NCBI RefSeq assembly: GCF_024539815.1
Contig: NZ_JAHHIU010000124.1
Location: forward strand, 1-42,796
Reading direction: 5' to 3'
From: Streptomyces hayashii
GTDB taxonomy: Bacteria > Actinomycetota > Actinomycetes > Streptomycetales > Streptomycetaceae
Length of the DNA: 42,796 nt
Positions 7,902-16,111 of the stretch are shown one piece after another. The notes under the pieces are model-generated. The model had not been told where the DNA came from. It saw nothing but the letters and a program-made list of their open reading frames with translations, and searched no databases. Within the stretch, counting starts at the first letter, position 1, and the number at the start of each line of letters is the position of its first letter. Made by a program: the position numbers and the translations under genes.

Positions 7902-8831
7902 ATGACGATGATGAAGGCCGCGCGTATCCATGAATTCGGCGATGCGTCTGTGATTCGCTACGACGCTGTTCCGCGCCCTCGACCCGCCTCCGGCGAAGTA
8001 CTCATCCGGGTTGCCGCGACCTCGTTCAATCCCACCGAGGCCGCGTTGCGTGCCGGAATGCTGCAGGCATTCCTCCCTGTGGCTCTGCCCTACGCGCTCG
8101 GCTGGGACATCGCCGGCACTGTGGCCGAGATCGGCGCGGGGGCGCAAGGGTTCGCCGTCGGCGACCGGGTCATGGGGTGGCTCGACAGTGGAGGGGCCGC
8201 AGAATACGCACGGGCGCCCGTCGCCGTGCTGGTCGCGGTGCCGGACGCCGTTCCTCTCACGAACGCGGCGGCTCTTCCCCTGGCCGGCCTGACGGCATGG
8301 CAGGCGGTCTTCGAGCATGGGCAGGTAGCCGCTGGTCAGCGGGTGTTGGTCAACGGTGCAGGCGGTGGCATCGGCGGCTTCGTGACGCAGCTCGCGAAGT
8401 ACGCCGGAGCCGAGGTGATCGCCACGGCGGGTGCTCGAAGCGCCGAGGCGGTCCAGCGACAGGGCGCGGACCGAGTGATCGACTACACCAAAGGGCCCGT
8501 GGGTGCCTCGCTCGACGGCCCGGTGGACACCCTGCTCAACCTGGTCCCCCTGAGTCCGCCGGACGCCGCAGCTCTCGCGCCTCTGGTGCGGCCGGGCGGG
8601 CGTATCGTCTCGATCGCGACGCCGGTCGAGTCAGCTGCGGATGCCGGGGTGACTGCGACGCACATGGTCGCCCGGAACGATGTAGCGCATCTGGCGGCGC
8701 TGGTGGAACTCGTCGAAGCGGGCGTGGTCGCCATCGACATCAGCGAGTCCCGCCCGCTGACCGACCTCGCAGACGTCCACCGCCTCAACGAGACCGGCCG
8801 GACCCGAGGCAAGGTCATCATCATCCCTTGA
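7902..8831 (+). CDS. Quinone-oxidoreductase-like MDR enzyme
   Basis: A 309-residue member of the zinc-independent medium-chain dehydrogenase/reductase group (NADPH:quinone reductase-like). The GroES-like N-terminal domain (ARIHEFGDASVIRYD, YALGWDIAGTVAEIG, GDRVMGW) is followed by the nucleotide-binding fold with VNGAGGGIGGFVTQLAKYAG near residue 148. Catalytic zinc cysteines are absent, as is usual for this group. It should reduce quinones or activated alkenes in the cytoplasm. ATG codons at 7902, 7908 and 7911 all fit; none has a strong ribosome site. The divergent AraC gene is the probable regulator. Confidence 0.88.
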   Translation: MTMMKAARIHEFGDASVIRYDAVPRPRPASGEVLIRVAATSFNPTEAALRAGMLQAFLPVALPYALGWDIAGTVAEIGAGAQGFAVGDRVMGWLDSGGAAEYARAPVAVLVAVPDAVPLTNAAALPLAGLTAWQAVFEHGQVAAGQRVLVNGAGGGIGGFVTQLAKYAGAEVIATAGARSAEAVQRQGADRVIDYTKGPVGASLDGPVDTLLNLVPLSPPDAAALAPLVRPGGRIVSIATPVESAADAGVTATHMVARNDVAHLAALVELVEAGVVAIDISESRPLTDLADVHRLNETGRTRGKVIIIP

Positions 8832-9115
8832 GGCTGGGGCGGCCGAACGTTCTCTCCAACTCCCGCGCACCCTTCATGGTGGGCACGTTTCCGTGTACCT
8901 GGCTGAGCATGTTGGCAGGTACGCCGACAGCATCTCGAACAGCGACAGTCCGTCCAGCGCGCCGGAACACGGTGTGGCCGCGGCGACCGTGGCTCCGGCG
9001 GCGCTGGATGCGGTGCGCTGGCCAGCAGTCACGGTGGGCACCGTTGCAGTACTAGGCCGTGTCAGGTGGAGCACGAGCGGGCGAGGCGGGCTTTCCGAGC
9101 GTGAACACGCGCGAG
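8832..9115. other. Intergenic, no gene seen
   Basis: The plus frame beginning near 8893 reads YLAEHVGRYADSISNSDSPSS and stays open into low-complexity Ala/Val coding, but it has no ribosome site and no family resemblance. Nothing else recognisable is present before the hairpin at 9116. Confidence 0.35.
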
Positions 9116-9142
9116 TCCCGGGAGGTCTGCTCTCTCCCGGGA
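9116..9142 (-). terminator. Hairpin after the I36-type gene
   Basis: TCCCGGGAG and CTCCCGGGA form a perfect nine-base stem with a nine-base loop, starting 13 bases beyond the stop codon of the inhibitor gene. There is no long T-tract, as is common in Streptomyces terminators. Confidence 0.65.
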
Positions 9143-9155
9143 CCGCCGCGACACC

Positions 9156-9521
9156 TTACGGGATGACGATGACGGAGTTGAACGGGGTGAGGTCGACGTC
9201 CGTCCAGGAACCTTCATAGAAGGTCCAGTCGCAGTCTTCGCCGTTCGAGCCCCGGCACAGCAGGAACTTCCAGCCGTCCGTCTGGTTGTTGAACACCGTG
9301 TGGACGCCAACCTGGTTGTAGAGCTTGTGAACCCCTCGGGACCAGTACTGGTTGGTCACGCCACCGCTGCTGTTGGGTCCCCCGTAGATGCACGCGGCGC
9401 CGGACGGACAGCCAGCGGGGGCCGCCGAGGCCGGCGACGCCGACAGTGCTCCCGTACCGAGCGCCAACAACGCGGTTGCGGCTACTGCGGCGACCCTTCT
9501 CCGGATCGGCGTATGCGTCAT
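9156..9521 (-). CDS. Secreted peptidase inhibitor I36-like protein
   Basis: A 121-residue exported protein. Residues 1 to about 34 are a Sec signal peptide (IRRR start, hydrophobic ATALLALGTGALS core, ASA-A cleavage). The mature domain begins CPSGAACIYGGPN and has the small beta/gamma-crystallin-like layout of the I36 family (YWSRGVHKLYNQVGVHTVFNNQTDG, then CRG and CDW), with four cysteines. The founding member, SMPI of Streptomyces nigrescens, inhibits metalloproteases; many relatives are untested. The start is supported by GAGGGGG eight bases upstream. It forms a single-gene unit with its own hairpin. Confidence 0.82.
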   Translation of the reverse strand: MTHTPIRRRVAAVAATALLALGTGALSASPASAAPAGCPSGAACIYGGPNSSGGVTNQYWSRGVHKLYNQVGVHTVFNNQTDGWKFLLCRGSNGEDCDWTFYEGSWTDVDLTPFNSVIVIP

Positions 9522-9746
9522 GCATGCCCCCTCAATGGTTGTGGAACGGACGACGTGCGGCAGAAACAGACCAGAGCTTTCGCCGAGTCAGCACCTCAAA
9601 CCGTAGACCGCGCCAGTGACTTCGCATCCCTGACAGACGTCAGGGTGTGCACGCCGCACGGTAGGCTCCACCGGCTGGCTTTGTGCGAGGGCGACCACCA
9701 GCCCCGCCGGAAGATCCTGGGCAGCAGACAGTCCAACTTTTGACTG

Positions 9747-10040
9747 TCCCCTGAGGGCTGTCCCGTAAGCGATCTTGATGTGGGATGGTCTTGGGCCGTG
9801 GTTGGTGTGATCACGGCGCCGGAGCCGTCTGGATAGCCCCGTTCACCGGGCTGAGCCCGTGCATCTTCGGCGAGTTGCTGACTCAGCCGCGCCACGAAGG
9901 CGCCGACGCGCCAGGCCATGGCCGACCCTGGAAGCTCCCGCTTCAGGACCGGGTGCTGCTGGTGGCCCCTTATGGGCGCACCGATCTGACGCTGAGGCAA
10001 CTGGCTCATGGCTGGCTCGGGGGTCTTTGCCTCCCGCTCG
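9747..10040 (+). pseudogene. IS5-family transposase N-terminal relic
   Basis: After a left-end-like stretch (GGGCTGTCCCGTAAGCGATC) the reading VVGVITAPEPS shifts frame into WIAPFTGLSPCIFGELLTQ, HEGADAPGHGRPWKLPLQDR and VLLVAPYGRTDLTLRQLAHG. This is the typical opening of IS5-group transposases before the DDE residues. There is no catalytic aspartate left: the element is cut near 10040, just before the membrane-protein gene on the other strand. Confidence 0.7.
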
Positions 10041-10060
10041 GCCAAAACCTGACGCAGGCT

Positions 10061-10780
10061 TCACGGGTGGATAGCATTGAGTGCGCTGTCCACCTGGTGC
10101 TGAGTGAGGCCGATGCGACGAAGATCGCAGACCTTGAGGACACCGCGCTTGGCGTCGTAGAGCTTCGCTGTGGGCGACTGGTACATGGCCGGGGAGTTGG
10201 GCGGTACCACAGCCAGCAGCCAGACTCCGGCCCGCGAGGACTCGGTGAAGATGTCAGTGACCTCGGACCACGACAGGACGATGCGGGTTCCGCGCTGGTC
10301 GAACACCACCACCTTCTCCGTGGACAGGATGATGCCGGGCCGGCGGCTGACGACTAGCCAGGCAGTCATCGCGCCGAGGACCGCCGTATACCCCACGCTG
10401 GCGATCTCCACCGCATGATGCTGTCCCACCGTCATGTGGAGGTACGAGGGGTTGTTGAAGAACCCGAGGGCGGTCAACAGCACCATGATCAAGAACACGA
10501 AGATCAGTAAGATATGCACGGGGTCATTGCTCCCGCGCAGCACGATCCGCGGCCCGGGTGTGCCTGCGAGTCCTGGACGAGGCGGCTGGGCGTTCCGGCG
10601 CCGTCCGCGTTCCTGGAGCACGTCAGCTGCTGCCATGAGCAGACAGAGCCCGGCGAAGAGGATGAACGGTGCCAGGTAGTACTTCGTGGGCACCGTGATC
10701 GAGTTGGCGATGACACTGACCGCGACCTCGCCGGTCACCGCGACGAGTGCGCTGCCTGCATAACCCCAGAACCGGCTCAT
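10061..10780 (-). CDS. Membrane protein with C-terminal PH-like domain
   Basis: A 239-residue protein with four predicted membrane segments: near residues 5-22 (YAGSALVAVTGEVAVSVIA), 32-52 (YYLAPFILFAGLCLLMAAAD), 85-108 (ILLIFVFLIMVLLTALGFF) and 125-147 (GYTAVLGAMTAWLVVS). The following part, IILSTEKVVVFDQRGTRIVL then SWSEVTDIF, has the strand pattern of bacterial PH-like domains. The function is unknown; such proteins are widespread in Streptomyces. The ATG at 10780 is backed by GGGGGAGG four bases upstream, clearly better than the frame opening at 10885. Confidence 0.78.
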   Translation of the reverse strand: MSRFWGYAGSALVAVTGEVAVSVIANSITVPTKYYLAPFILFAGLCLLMAAADVLQERGRRRNAQPPRPGLAGTPGPRIVLRGSNDPVHILLIFVFLIMVLLTALGFFNNPSYLHMTVGQHHAVEIASVGYTAVLGAMTAWLVVSRRPGIILSTEKVVVFDQRGTRIVLSWSEVTDIFTESSRAGVWLLAVVPPNSPAMYQSPTAKLYDAKRGVLKVCDLRRIGLTQHQVDSALNAIHP

Positions 10781-10920
10781 TGGCCTCCCCCGGTGAAGGC
10801 GCAGACCCCGACCCTGCCCCCACAGACGACTGTAGACCCCAGCATCGCGCGGGTGCTCACCTCGGCACACACGACCAAGGCGCATCTTTCCTACTCCTTT
10901 GGTGTGCGTGAGGTGCCACG

Positions 10921-11110
10921 ATGCCGCCGGAAGCGGACACCCAACTCGTGCCTGTGCCGGTCCGGGTCGTACTGCCCGCCGACCCGCTGCTCGGGACCGA
11001 GCCGCAGGAAGTCGTCGCGCGGCTATGGAAGCGGCGGCAAACGGAAACAGGCTGGGTCTACCTCATTGGGCTTCCGTCGTACCGAGACCTTGAGGTCGCC
11101 CCTGCCGCCC
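10921..11110 (+). pseudogene. 5' fragment of a conserved hypothetical gene
   Basis: With a good GAGG ribosome site the ATG at 10921 opens a natural-looking protein start: TQLVPVPVRVVLPADPLLG, then VVARLWKRRQTETGWVYLIG and LPSY. This resembles short Streptomyces proteins of unknown function in which the WKRRQT-GWxYxxG stretch is conserved. After about 58 codons composition changes to low-complexity frame reading that runs to 11328 across a regulator fragment, so only the 5' end survives. Confidence 0.5.
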
Positions 11111-11249
11111 TGGGGCGGGTGCTTGGGGCGCCGCCGGGCCGCACTTCGGGGGGAGTCGGGCGGAGAGGCGACGAGGAACACAGGTCCCGCCTTCGCTGTC
11201 CGTGGGCCGCCTCCATGTCCCTGGAGGACCCGCTGCGCCGGGACCACCA

Positions 11250-11372
11250 CAGCGCCCACTGGCCGCGAAGACCCATGTCAGGCGGATCATGGGCAAGTTG
11301 GGGGCGCGGGGCCGGGCTCAACTGGTGATCGTGGCGTACAAGTCGGGGCTTGTGACAGCTGGGGCTGTCTGA
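11250..11372 (+). pseudogene. C-terminal end of a LuxR-type response regulator
   Basis: About 35 codons, PLAAKTHVRRIMGKLGARGR then AQLVIVAYKSGLV and a stop, match the recognition helix and dimer region of NarL/LuxR response regulators (consensus: TVKTHVxRIMxKLGxRDRxQLVVxAYxxGLV). The receiver domain and the rest of the helix-turn-helix are absent. It follows the truncated hypothetical gene at 10921 in another frame. Confidence 0.65.
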
Positions 11373-11540
11373 GTTCGGGCCGACTTCGGGGGCGGGTTCA
11401 GGTTGCGTTCCGGGGGGCGGTTGTACGGTTGTCCCTCAACTCATCTTGGCTGTACGGGCATTGCGCTGTCCCTCGGTGTGCACCAGTCTGCGCGTTTCGC
11501 TTACGGGAGTGCAGGAAGGCACTTTCTGCGTGCACCCTTC

Positions 11541-11935
11541 CCAGTCGCGTCCCAAGCTCGTCGTGTCGGCCGATGGCCACTGCGTCCACTGCGACCGCGT
11601 GGAACCGGGCACGACCCCGGCCGGATCGCGGTAGATCTCGCGATCACGCTCACCGACGGCGGCGAGGTGACAGCGGACCTGGCCATGCAGCGCGACCAGG
11701 CCGAGGTTTCGGCCGCGTCGCCTCCGCTCCGACCGCCTGGCGCCTGCTGGTCGGCATCGATTCGGCTGCACTCGCGCGCCTGCGCTCGGCCAGAGCCACC
11801 GCCCGGGACCTGCCCGGTCTCGTCCTGGACCTCGACGCCACCCTGGTCACCGTCACTCCGAGAAGGAGCAGGCAGCGGCGACCTACAAGCGGGGCTCCGG
11901 CTACCACCCGCAGCGATTCGAGAGGGAGGGCAGAC
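11541..11935 (+). pseudogene. IS1380-family transposase, N-terminal relic
   Basis: Consecutive pieces in changing frames match an IS1380 transposase: SRPKLVVSADG, then (after an internal loss) RIAVDLAITLTDGGEVTADLA and MQRDQAEV, then FGRVASAPTAWRLLVGIDSA and ARDLPGLVLDLDATLVT (with the first catalytic Asp of the DDE triad), then HSEKEQAAATYKRGSGYHP. At least three frameshifts. The rest of the protein is missing here but a matching C-terminal part lies at 14719-15256 on the same strand. Confidence 0.7.
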
Positions 11936-12088
11936 AGTCGGGAGTGTTCGGTCCGCGTTCGTCCGGCTCACGCAACCTGCGCAAGCGCTGAGCAGTCCTA
12001 CCGAATGCCGAGATCGGTACGACGGTCATGCCGATGTGCGGGCGCATGGGCGGAAAACAGGCATCCGAACGCTTGACCGAGGAGAGGG

Positions 12089-12468
12089 ATGGCGAATCTG
12101 AACGCCCGGACGACCTGGATTGACGCACGCGAAAGACTGCCGCGGGACGGTGTACCGGTGGCAGCGGCGATCACGGGCCGGTACCCAGCTGACAGCGCTG
12201 AGTCCGAGAACGCGGCGGAGGAGGCGTTCTGGCTGGTAAGGCCGATGCACTTCACGACTCGGCACTTCAGTGAGGACGGAACGGACACAGGGACTGCTTC
12301 GTCGACTCTGACGGATATGTCCGTCTGCCCTACGGTCTTGCCGACGGTGACACGGTGACTCACTGGGCTGAGCTGCCCACCCTGCCAGGCAGGACGACAC
12401 ACCTCGTTCTCGGGGAAGACGTGCAACCGGCACTCCAGGATGCGTGGCGTGCTCGCCCTGACACCTGA
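12089..12468 (+). pseudogene. DUF551-like protein with a frameshift
   Basis: A strong GAGGAGAGGG site precedes the ATG at 12089. The first 65 codons read TTWIDARERLPRDGVPVAAAI and so on to RPMHFTTRHFSEDG; the frame then derails and stops at 12358. The next frame continues naturally as HRDCFVDSDGYVRLPYGLAD, DTVTHWAELPTLPG and QPALQDAWRARPDT with a stop at 12468. The W-x-x-x-x-RLP start and the VTHWxxLP end are the two hallmarks of DUF551 proteins, whose function is unknown. One indel near 12285 separates the halves; it may be a real mutation or a sequencing error. Confidence 0.65.
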
Positions 12469-12514
12469 CACACATCCCGTTTCGGGCCTGATCATTTCAT
12501 GATGAAGTTCGGAT

Positions 12515-12631
12515 TCACCGCAAGCAGATGATGCTGCAGGCGAGTTCGAGTAGGCCCCTGATGGAGGCAGCACGTCGCTCGTAACGGATGCGGAGTCGCT
12601 TGAATTGATGCAGCCAGGCGAAGGCGCGCCC
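12515..12631 (-). pseudogene. IS5-type transposase C-terminal relic
   Basis: The last 38 codons of an IS5-group transposase remain: GRAFAWLHQFKRLRIRYERR, then AASIRGLLELACSIICLR and a stop. The family has VERxFAWLxxFRRLRxRYE at this place, including the last DDE glutamate, which is not visible in the remaining piece. It abuts the 3' end of the oxidoreductase gene. Confidence 0.65.
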
Positions 12632-12633
12632 TG

Positions 12634-13722
12634 TCAGCGAGCCGGTGGGGTGAGGGTGGTGCGGTCGAACGGGCCACCATGTGAGGCGGCGTAGGTGACG
12701 GCCTCGTTGACGGCGTTGAGGCCGAACGACCGGACCCGTTCGGTGGCGAGGTCGAGGGTGCCCGAGGCGAGGAGCCGGATGATGCCGACGTTCGCTGTAC
12801 GCGGGTACATCCACTGGCCGCGCACGGTGATCGAGTTGCGCATGATCCATGGGTACGGGAGGGCGAGGTCCTCACCGCCGAGCATGCCGACGCCGCCCAT
12901 GAGAACGACGCGGCCGTATTCGCGCACGGTCATGGCTGCCGTGCGCGCTGCCGAGCTGGGTGCGCTCGGCGGTAGCAGGTCGATCACCATGTCGATCGGA
13001 CCGTCGGCCGCCGCGGACATCGCCGCGCGGTCGCCGGCCTCGTCCCCGGTGAGCGGAACCGGGCGCAGACGCGGACCGAACCGATCGGCGAGGAGGTCGA
13101 GCGCGGCCTGGTTGCGGCCTGGGGCGACCACGCGGCCCGCCCCCATGGCAAGCGCCACCGCAACCGCACTGCTGCCGAGGTTGCCGGTGGCCCCGTTGAC
13201 GAGCAGCGTCTCACCGGCTGCGAGCCCGCCGGCCAGCAGCCCGCCGTAAGGGATGACGTGCACGGCAAGCGCGGCCCAGCGGGCCGGGTCGTCCCCCGCC
13301 GCTGCGGGGAGCGGGAAGACGTTCTCCGTCGGGACCCGCATGAGCTCGGCGAACGACCCGTCGTGCAGGTACCGGGCGAGGCGCGCGCCGCCCTCGCCGC
13401 GGGAACTCCAGCCCTGGAGCGTGATGTCGGGCGTCAGGGCGTCGTCCCGCGAGCGCACCGTCGAGTCGCACCACACCAGGTCGCCGGGGCGCAGCCGGGT
13501 GGCGTCGGGGCCCACGTGGACGACCCGTCCCACGCCGCCGACCCCAGGCACGACGGGAGGGACCAGGGGATAGTTCCGCTCGCCGCTGAAGACCTCAGCC
13601 GCGTAGGGCGCCACGCCGGCGGCGAGGACCTCGACCACCACTTCGCCGCCGCCGGCCTCGGGGTCGGGAACCTCCCGCACCGTGAGCGGGGCGCCGAACT
13701 GCGTCAGAACTGCTGCTCGCAC
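12634..13722 (-). CDS. Zinc-type alcohol dehydrogenase-like oxidoreductase
   Basis: A 362-residue medium-chain dehydrogenase/reductase. The GroES-like half reads VRAAVLTQFGAPLTVREVP, VPGVGGVGRVVHVGPDATRL and PGDLVWCDSTV; the cofactor fold has VNGATGNLGSSAVAVALAMGAG. The canonical structural-zinc cysteine loop is not seen. It probably reduces or oxidises a small carbonyl or alcohol with NADP(H). The GTG at 13722 is chosen because GGAGG lies eight bases upstream, and the protein's natural start (VRAAVL) begins there; the frame opens 26 codons earlier without signals. It is divergent from the LysR gene with a 102-base gap, so LysR control is likely. Confidence 0.87.
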   Translation of the reverse strand: MRAAVLTQFGAPLTVREVPDPEAGGGEVVVEVLAAGVAPYAAEVFSGERNYPLVPPVVPGVGGVGRVVHVGPDATRLRPGDLVWCDSTVRSRDDALTPDITLQGWSSRGEGGARLARYLHDGSFAELMRVPTENVFPLPAAAGDDPARWAALAVHVIPYGGLLAGGLAAGETLLVNGATGNLGSSAVAVALAMGAGRVVAPGRNQAALDLLADRFGPRLRPVPLTGDEAGDRAAMSAAADGPIDMVIDLLPPSAPSSAARTAAMTVREYGRVVLMGGVGMLGGEDLALPYPWIMRNSITVRGQWMYPRTANVGIIRLLASGTLDLATERVRSFGLNAVNEAVTYAASHGGPFDRTTLTPPAR

Positions 13723-13811
13723 GTGATGACCTCCGTGTTCGTCCGTGTTCGTCGGGATCGACACTAGGAAACGGGCGGGCATGCGGGAAGCGACGATCAA
13801 GCATCTGTGGT

Positions 13812-13826
13812 ATGCGTATCTCGCAT
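13812..13826. promoter_or_regulatory. Inverted repeat overlapping the LysR start
   Basis: ATGCG-TATCT-CGCAT, a perfect 5-5-5 inverted repeat in the divergent LysR/oxidoreductase gap that ends on the LysR start codon. LysR regulators typically bind a T-N11-A dyad in the shared promoter of the divergent gene; this site fits that layout. Confidence 0.5.
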
Positions 13827-14718
13827 GGACATCTCCAGCACAGGTCTACGGGTCCTGCGGCAGATCGCCGAGTCCGGCAGCTTCACCGCAGCAGCCACCC
13901 GGCTCGGTTACACACAGTCGGCGGTCTCACGCCAGGCCGCCGCCCTCGAACGAAGCGCGGGCACCACCCTGTTCGAACGCCGCCCTGACGGAGTGCGACT
14001 CACCCCCGCGGGTCTGACTCTGTTGCGCCACGCTCGCACGATCCTGGACTGTCTGACGGCGGCCGAGCGCGACCTCACCGGCACCGTCTCGCGTACCGAA
14101 CCGGTGCGGCTCGGACTGTTCCTGAGCGCGGGCGCGGCCATCCTGCCTCTCTCACTCACCCGCCTCGCGGCGACCGACCCGCAGATCACGGTCACGACTA
14201 CCGAGGGCACCACGCCCTCCCTGGTCCGGGCACTGCGCGCGGGCTCGATCGACCTTGCCGTGCTGACGTCCCGCCCGCCCCACCGGCCTTTGGACGGCGA
14301 GTCGCCGCGCCTGCACGTCGAGACCGTTATGGACACCGAACTTGTCGTGGCGGTGCCTTCGACCGGAGCATTCGCCGGCCGCACCGCGGTGCACGTCGAC
14401 GAATTGATCGACGCACCGTGGATCGCCGCCCCGGCGTCGAACGCCGAGCCACTGCTCGGCGTCTGGCCTGGCCTGCCCGGACGGCCGGACATCGTCCACT
14501 GCGCGCGCGACTGGCTGACGAAGCTTCAGCTTGTCGCCGGTGGCTTCGGGGTGACAACGGTGCCCTCGCGGCTCTCGCCGGTGCTGCCGCCCAGGGTGAG
14601 CCTGCTGCACGTCGAAGGCGCCCCTCCCGAGATCCGCCGGGTTCTCGTGGCGCGGCTCCCCGGCCGCCCCACCCCGGCGATCACGGCCGTCACCCGAGCA
14701 ATTGCCTCGGCCACCTGA
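13825..14718 (+). CDS. LysR-family transcriptional regulator
   Basis: A 297-residue regulator. Residues 1-60 are the winged helix-turn-helix (STGLRVLRQIAESGSFTAAA, LGYTQSAVSRQAAALER, TLFERRPDGVRLTPAGL), a linker helix follows, and residues 90-297 form the effector-binding fold (PVRLGLFLSAGAAILPL, IDLAVLTSRPP, GGFGVTTVPSRLSPVLP). The ATG at 13825 begins MDISSTGL, the usual position relative to the HTH; an upstream in-frame start at 13807 would cover the inverted repeat. Divergent from the oxidoreductase at 12634, it probably senses that enzyme's substrate. Confidence 0.9.
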   Translation: MDISSTGLRVLRQIAESGSFTAAATRLGYTQSAVSRQAAALERSAGTTLFERRPDGVRLTPAGLTLLRHARTILDCLTAAERDLTGTVSRTEPVRLGLFLSAGAAILPLSLTRLAATDPQITVTTTEGTTPSLVRALRAGSIDLAVLTSRPPHRPLDGESPRLHVETVMDTELVVAVPSTGAFAGRTAVHVDELIDAPWIAAPASNAEPLLGVWPGLPGRPDIVHCARDWLTKLQLVAGGFGVTTVPSRLSPVLPPRVSLLHVEGAPPEIRRVLVARLPGRPTPAITAVTRAIASAT

Positions 14719-15256
14719 TACGTGCCCTACCCGACCACCTGTGGCACTCCGCGCTGGAGCAGGAACGCACCCTGCGCGCCGGCGCCGAAGTGGCAGACCA
14801 GACCGGAACGGTGGACCTGGCCGACCACCCGGACGACACCCGGACGGCACTCGGACGGCACCCGGATCATCGTCCGGCGCGCCCCCACATCCCGGCGTCC
14901 AGTTGTCCTTGTTCGATCGCGACGAGGCCATGCGCCGCCAGGTCTTCCTCACCGACACCCCCACGGCGAAGGCTCCCTGCAGCATCTGGAGGTCCGCCAC
15001 CGTGCGCACGCCCGGCGTCGAGGACCGCATCCGGTGCGGCAAGAACACCGGTCTCGACCGCTTACCCTCCCGCCACTTCGCCATCAACGCTGCCTGGCTG
15101 GAGCTGACTCTGACCGTCGTCGACCTGCTCGCCTGGACCCAAGTTCTGCTACTGGACGGCGAATTGGCCTCCGCCGAGCCGAAGAAGCTCCGCTACCTGG
15201 CCCTGGCGAGACGAGCTCGTGCATAGCGTTCGTCCGCCTCGCCACCCTGCCAACGG
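14719..15256 (+). pseudogene. IS1380-family transposase, C-terminal relic
   Basis: The fragment opens with IRALPDHLWHSALEQ and AGAEVADQTGTVDLADHPD and passes through GTRIIVRR to HPGVQLSLFDRDEAMRRQVF, LTDTP, VEDRIRCGKNTGLDRLPSRH, FAINAAWLELTLTVVDLLAW and TQVLLLDGELASAEPKKLRY. These are hallmark blocks of the IS1380 C-terminus, including the ED-x-IR-x-GK region that carries the last catalytic Glu. Frame changes near 14850, 14985 and 15215 show that it is dead. It starts immediately after the LysR stop codon and complements the N-terminal relic at 11541. Confidence 0.75.
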
Positions 15257-15404
15257 TCGGCTATCTGACCGGCGCACCGTCCCCGCCCACCCACGACCCG
15301 AGGAACTGGAGCACCCGACCCGAGCGTCGGGCCTCAGCCATGGCCGCCCGACGGCAAGCGGCCAACAACCACGTTCGCCGCGATCAGCCCGGCTGATCAC
15401 GCCC

Positions 15405-15545
15405 AACCGAAACGCGGAGGCTAGCGCGCAGGCCCTGGTCTCGCACGCGGTCATCGACCAGGCCATCGGTGTCCTGACCGTCCTGGGCCAGAGGCACCCG
15501 TCCGTCGGCTTCACCGTGCTGCGGGAAGTCTCCCAGCGCGGTCGT
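15405..15545 (+). pseudogene. ANTAR-domain fragment
   Basis: About 45 codons match the ANTAR RNA-binding domain found in Streptomyces GAF-ANTAR regulators: NAEASAQALVSHAVIDQAIG, then VLTVLGQRHPSVGFTVLREV and SQRG. In that family this three-helix domain binds paired hexaloop hairpins to cause antitermination. No GAF domain or start codon is present and the frame then turns into unrelated coding, so this is an isolated piece. Confidence 0.6.
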
Positions 15546-15753
15546 TGCGTCAACGGTAGAGCCAGGCGACCGGACTGCCGAGTCGGGAACCTTCACGTGA
15601 GGCCGCCAACCAGGTCAGGGGCACGGCCCAACTTTCACCCCTCAGCGGGGGCGACCGCGGGCGACTCATGAAGCCTGCCGAAAGACGGCGGCCGGGCCGT
15701 CCCCGTCGCTGTCGCGAGGGAAGAACGCCTTCTCGTGTGTGCGGGCGGGCCGC

Positions 15754-15954
15754 TCACCGGGGGTGAGTACACGGATCGCCGGCCGCCGCCTGGGGCATCG
15801 CTGTGTGGGAATAACCCGCCCGCTTGGCCATCTCCCTGTACGGCGGCTTCCCCGACTTCTCCCGGAGGACACGGAGATCGTGCGCGAGCCGCTGTAGGGG
15901 ACCGGCGTCGGGGTGACTCGCTTTTCGCGACGTCCCACCGGAAGCACCTTCCAC
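15754..15954 (-). pseudogene. XRE-type helix-turn-helix N-terminus
   Basis: The frame reads PLQRLAHDLRVLREKSGKPP, then YREMAKRAGYSHTAMPQAAA and G. This is the N-terminal Cro/C1-type DNA-binding domain that begins many large Streptomyces proteins (often followed by NTPase and WD40 repeats or by a ligand domain), where the next residues are normally of the LPTLPVTLAYVxACGGD type. Here the protein ends within ten codons, so only the HTH remains; whether it can act as a small protein is doubtful. Confidence 0.5.
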
Positions 15955-16063
15955 CTGATGAACCCGAGAACGAGTCGGTCAAGATACTTCTTCTTCCGAT
16001 TGCCCGGCAACGCAGGCCGACCTGTAAGGCTGCCCACGGGGCCGGCCGGTCCATGAGCGCTTC

Positions 16064-16100
16064 AGCGGCCCCGTCCGGAGACGGGGTGGGCGGGGCCGCT
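16064..16100 (-). terminator. Hairpin after the lipase gene
   Basis: AGCGGCCCCG and CGGGGCCGCT form a perfect ten-base GC-rich stem, 12 bases beyond the lipase stop codon. It has no T-tract, as expected for a Streptomyces-type terminator. Confidence 0.65.
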
Positions 16101-16111
16101 GGATGGCTGGG

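Noticed and set aside
9596..10045. A 149-codon minus frame overlapping the IS5 relic
   Set aside because: The plus strand here reads as transposase; the minus frame has no motif or ribosome site.
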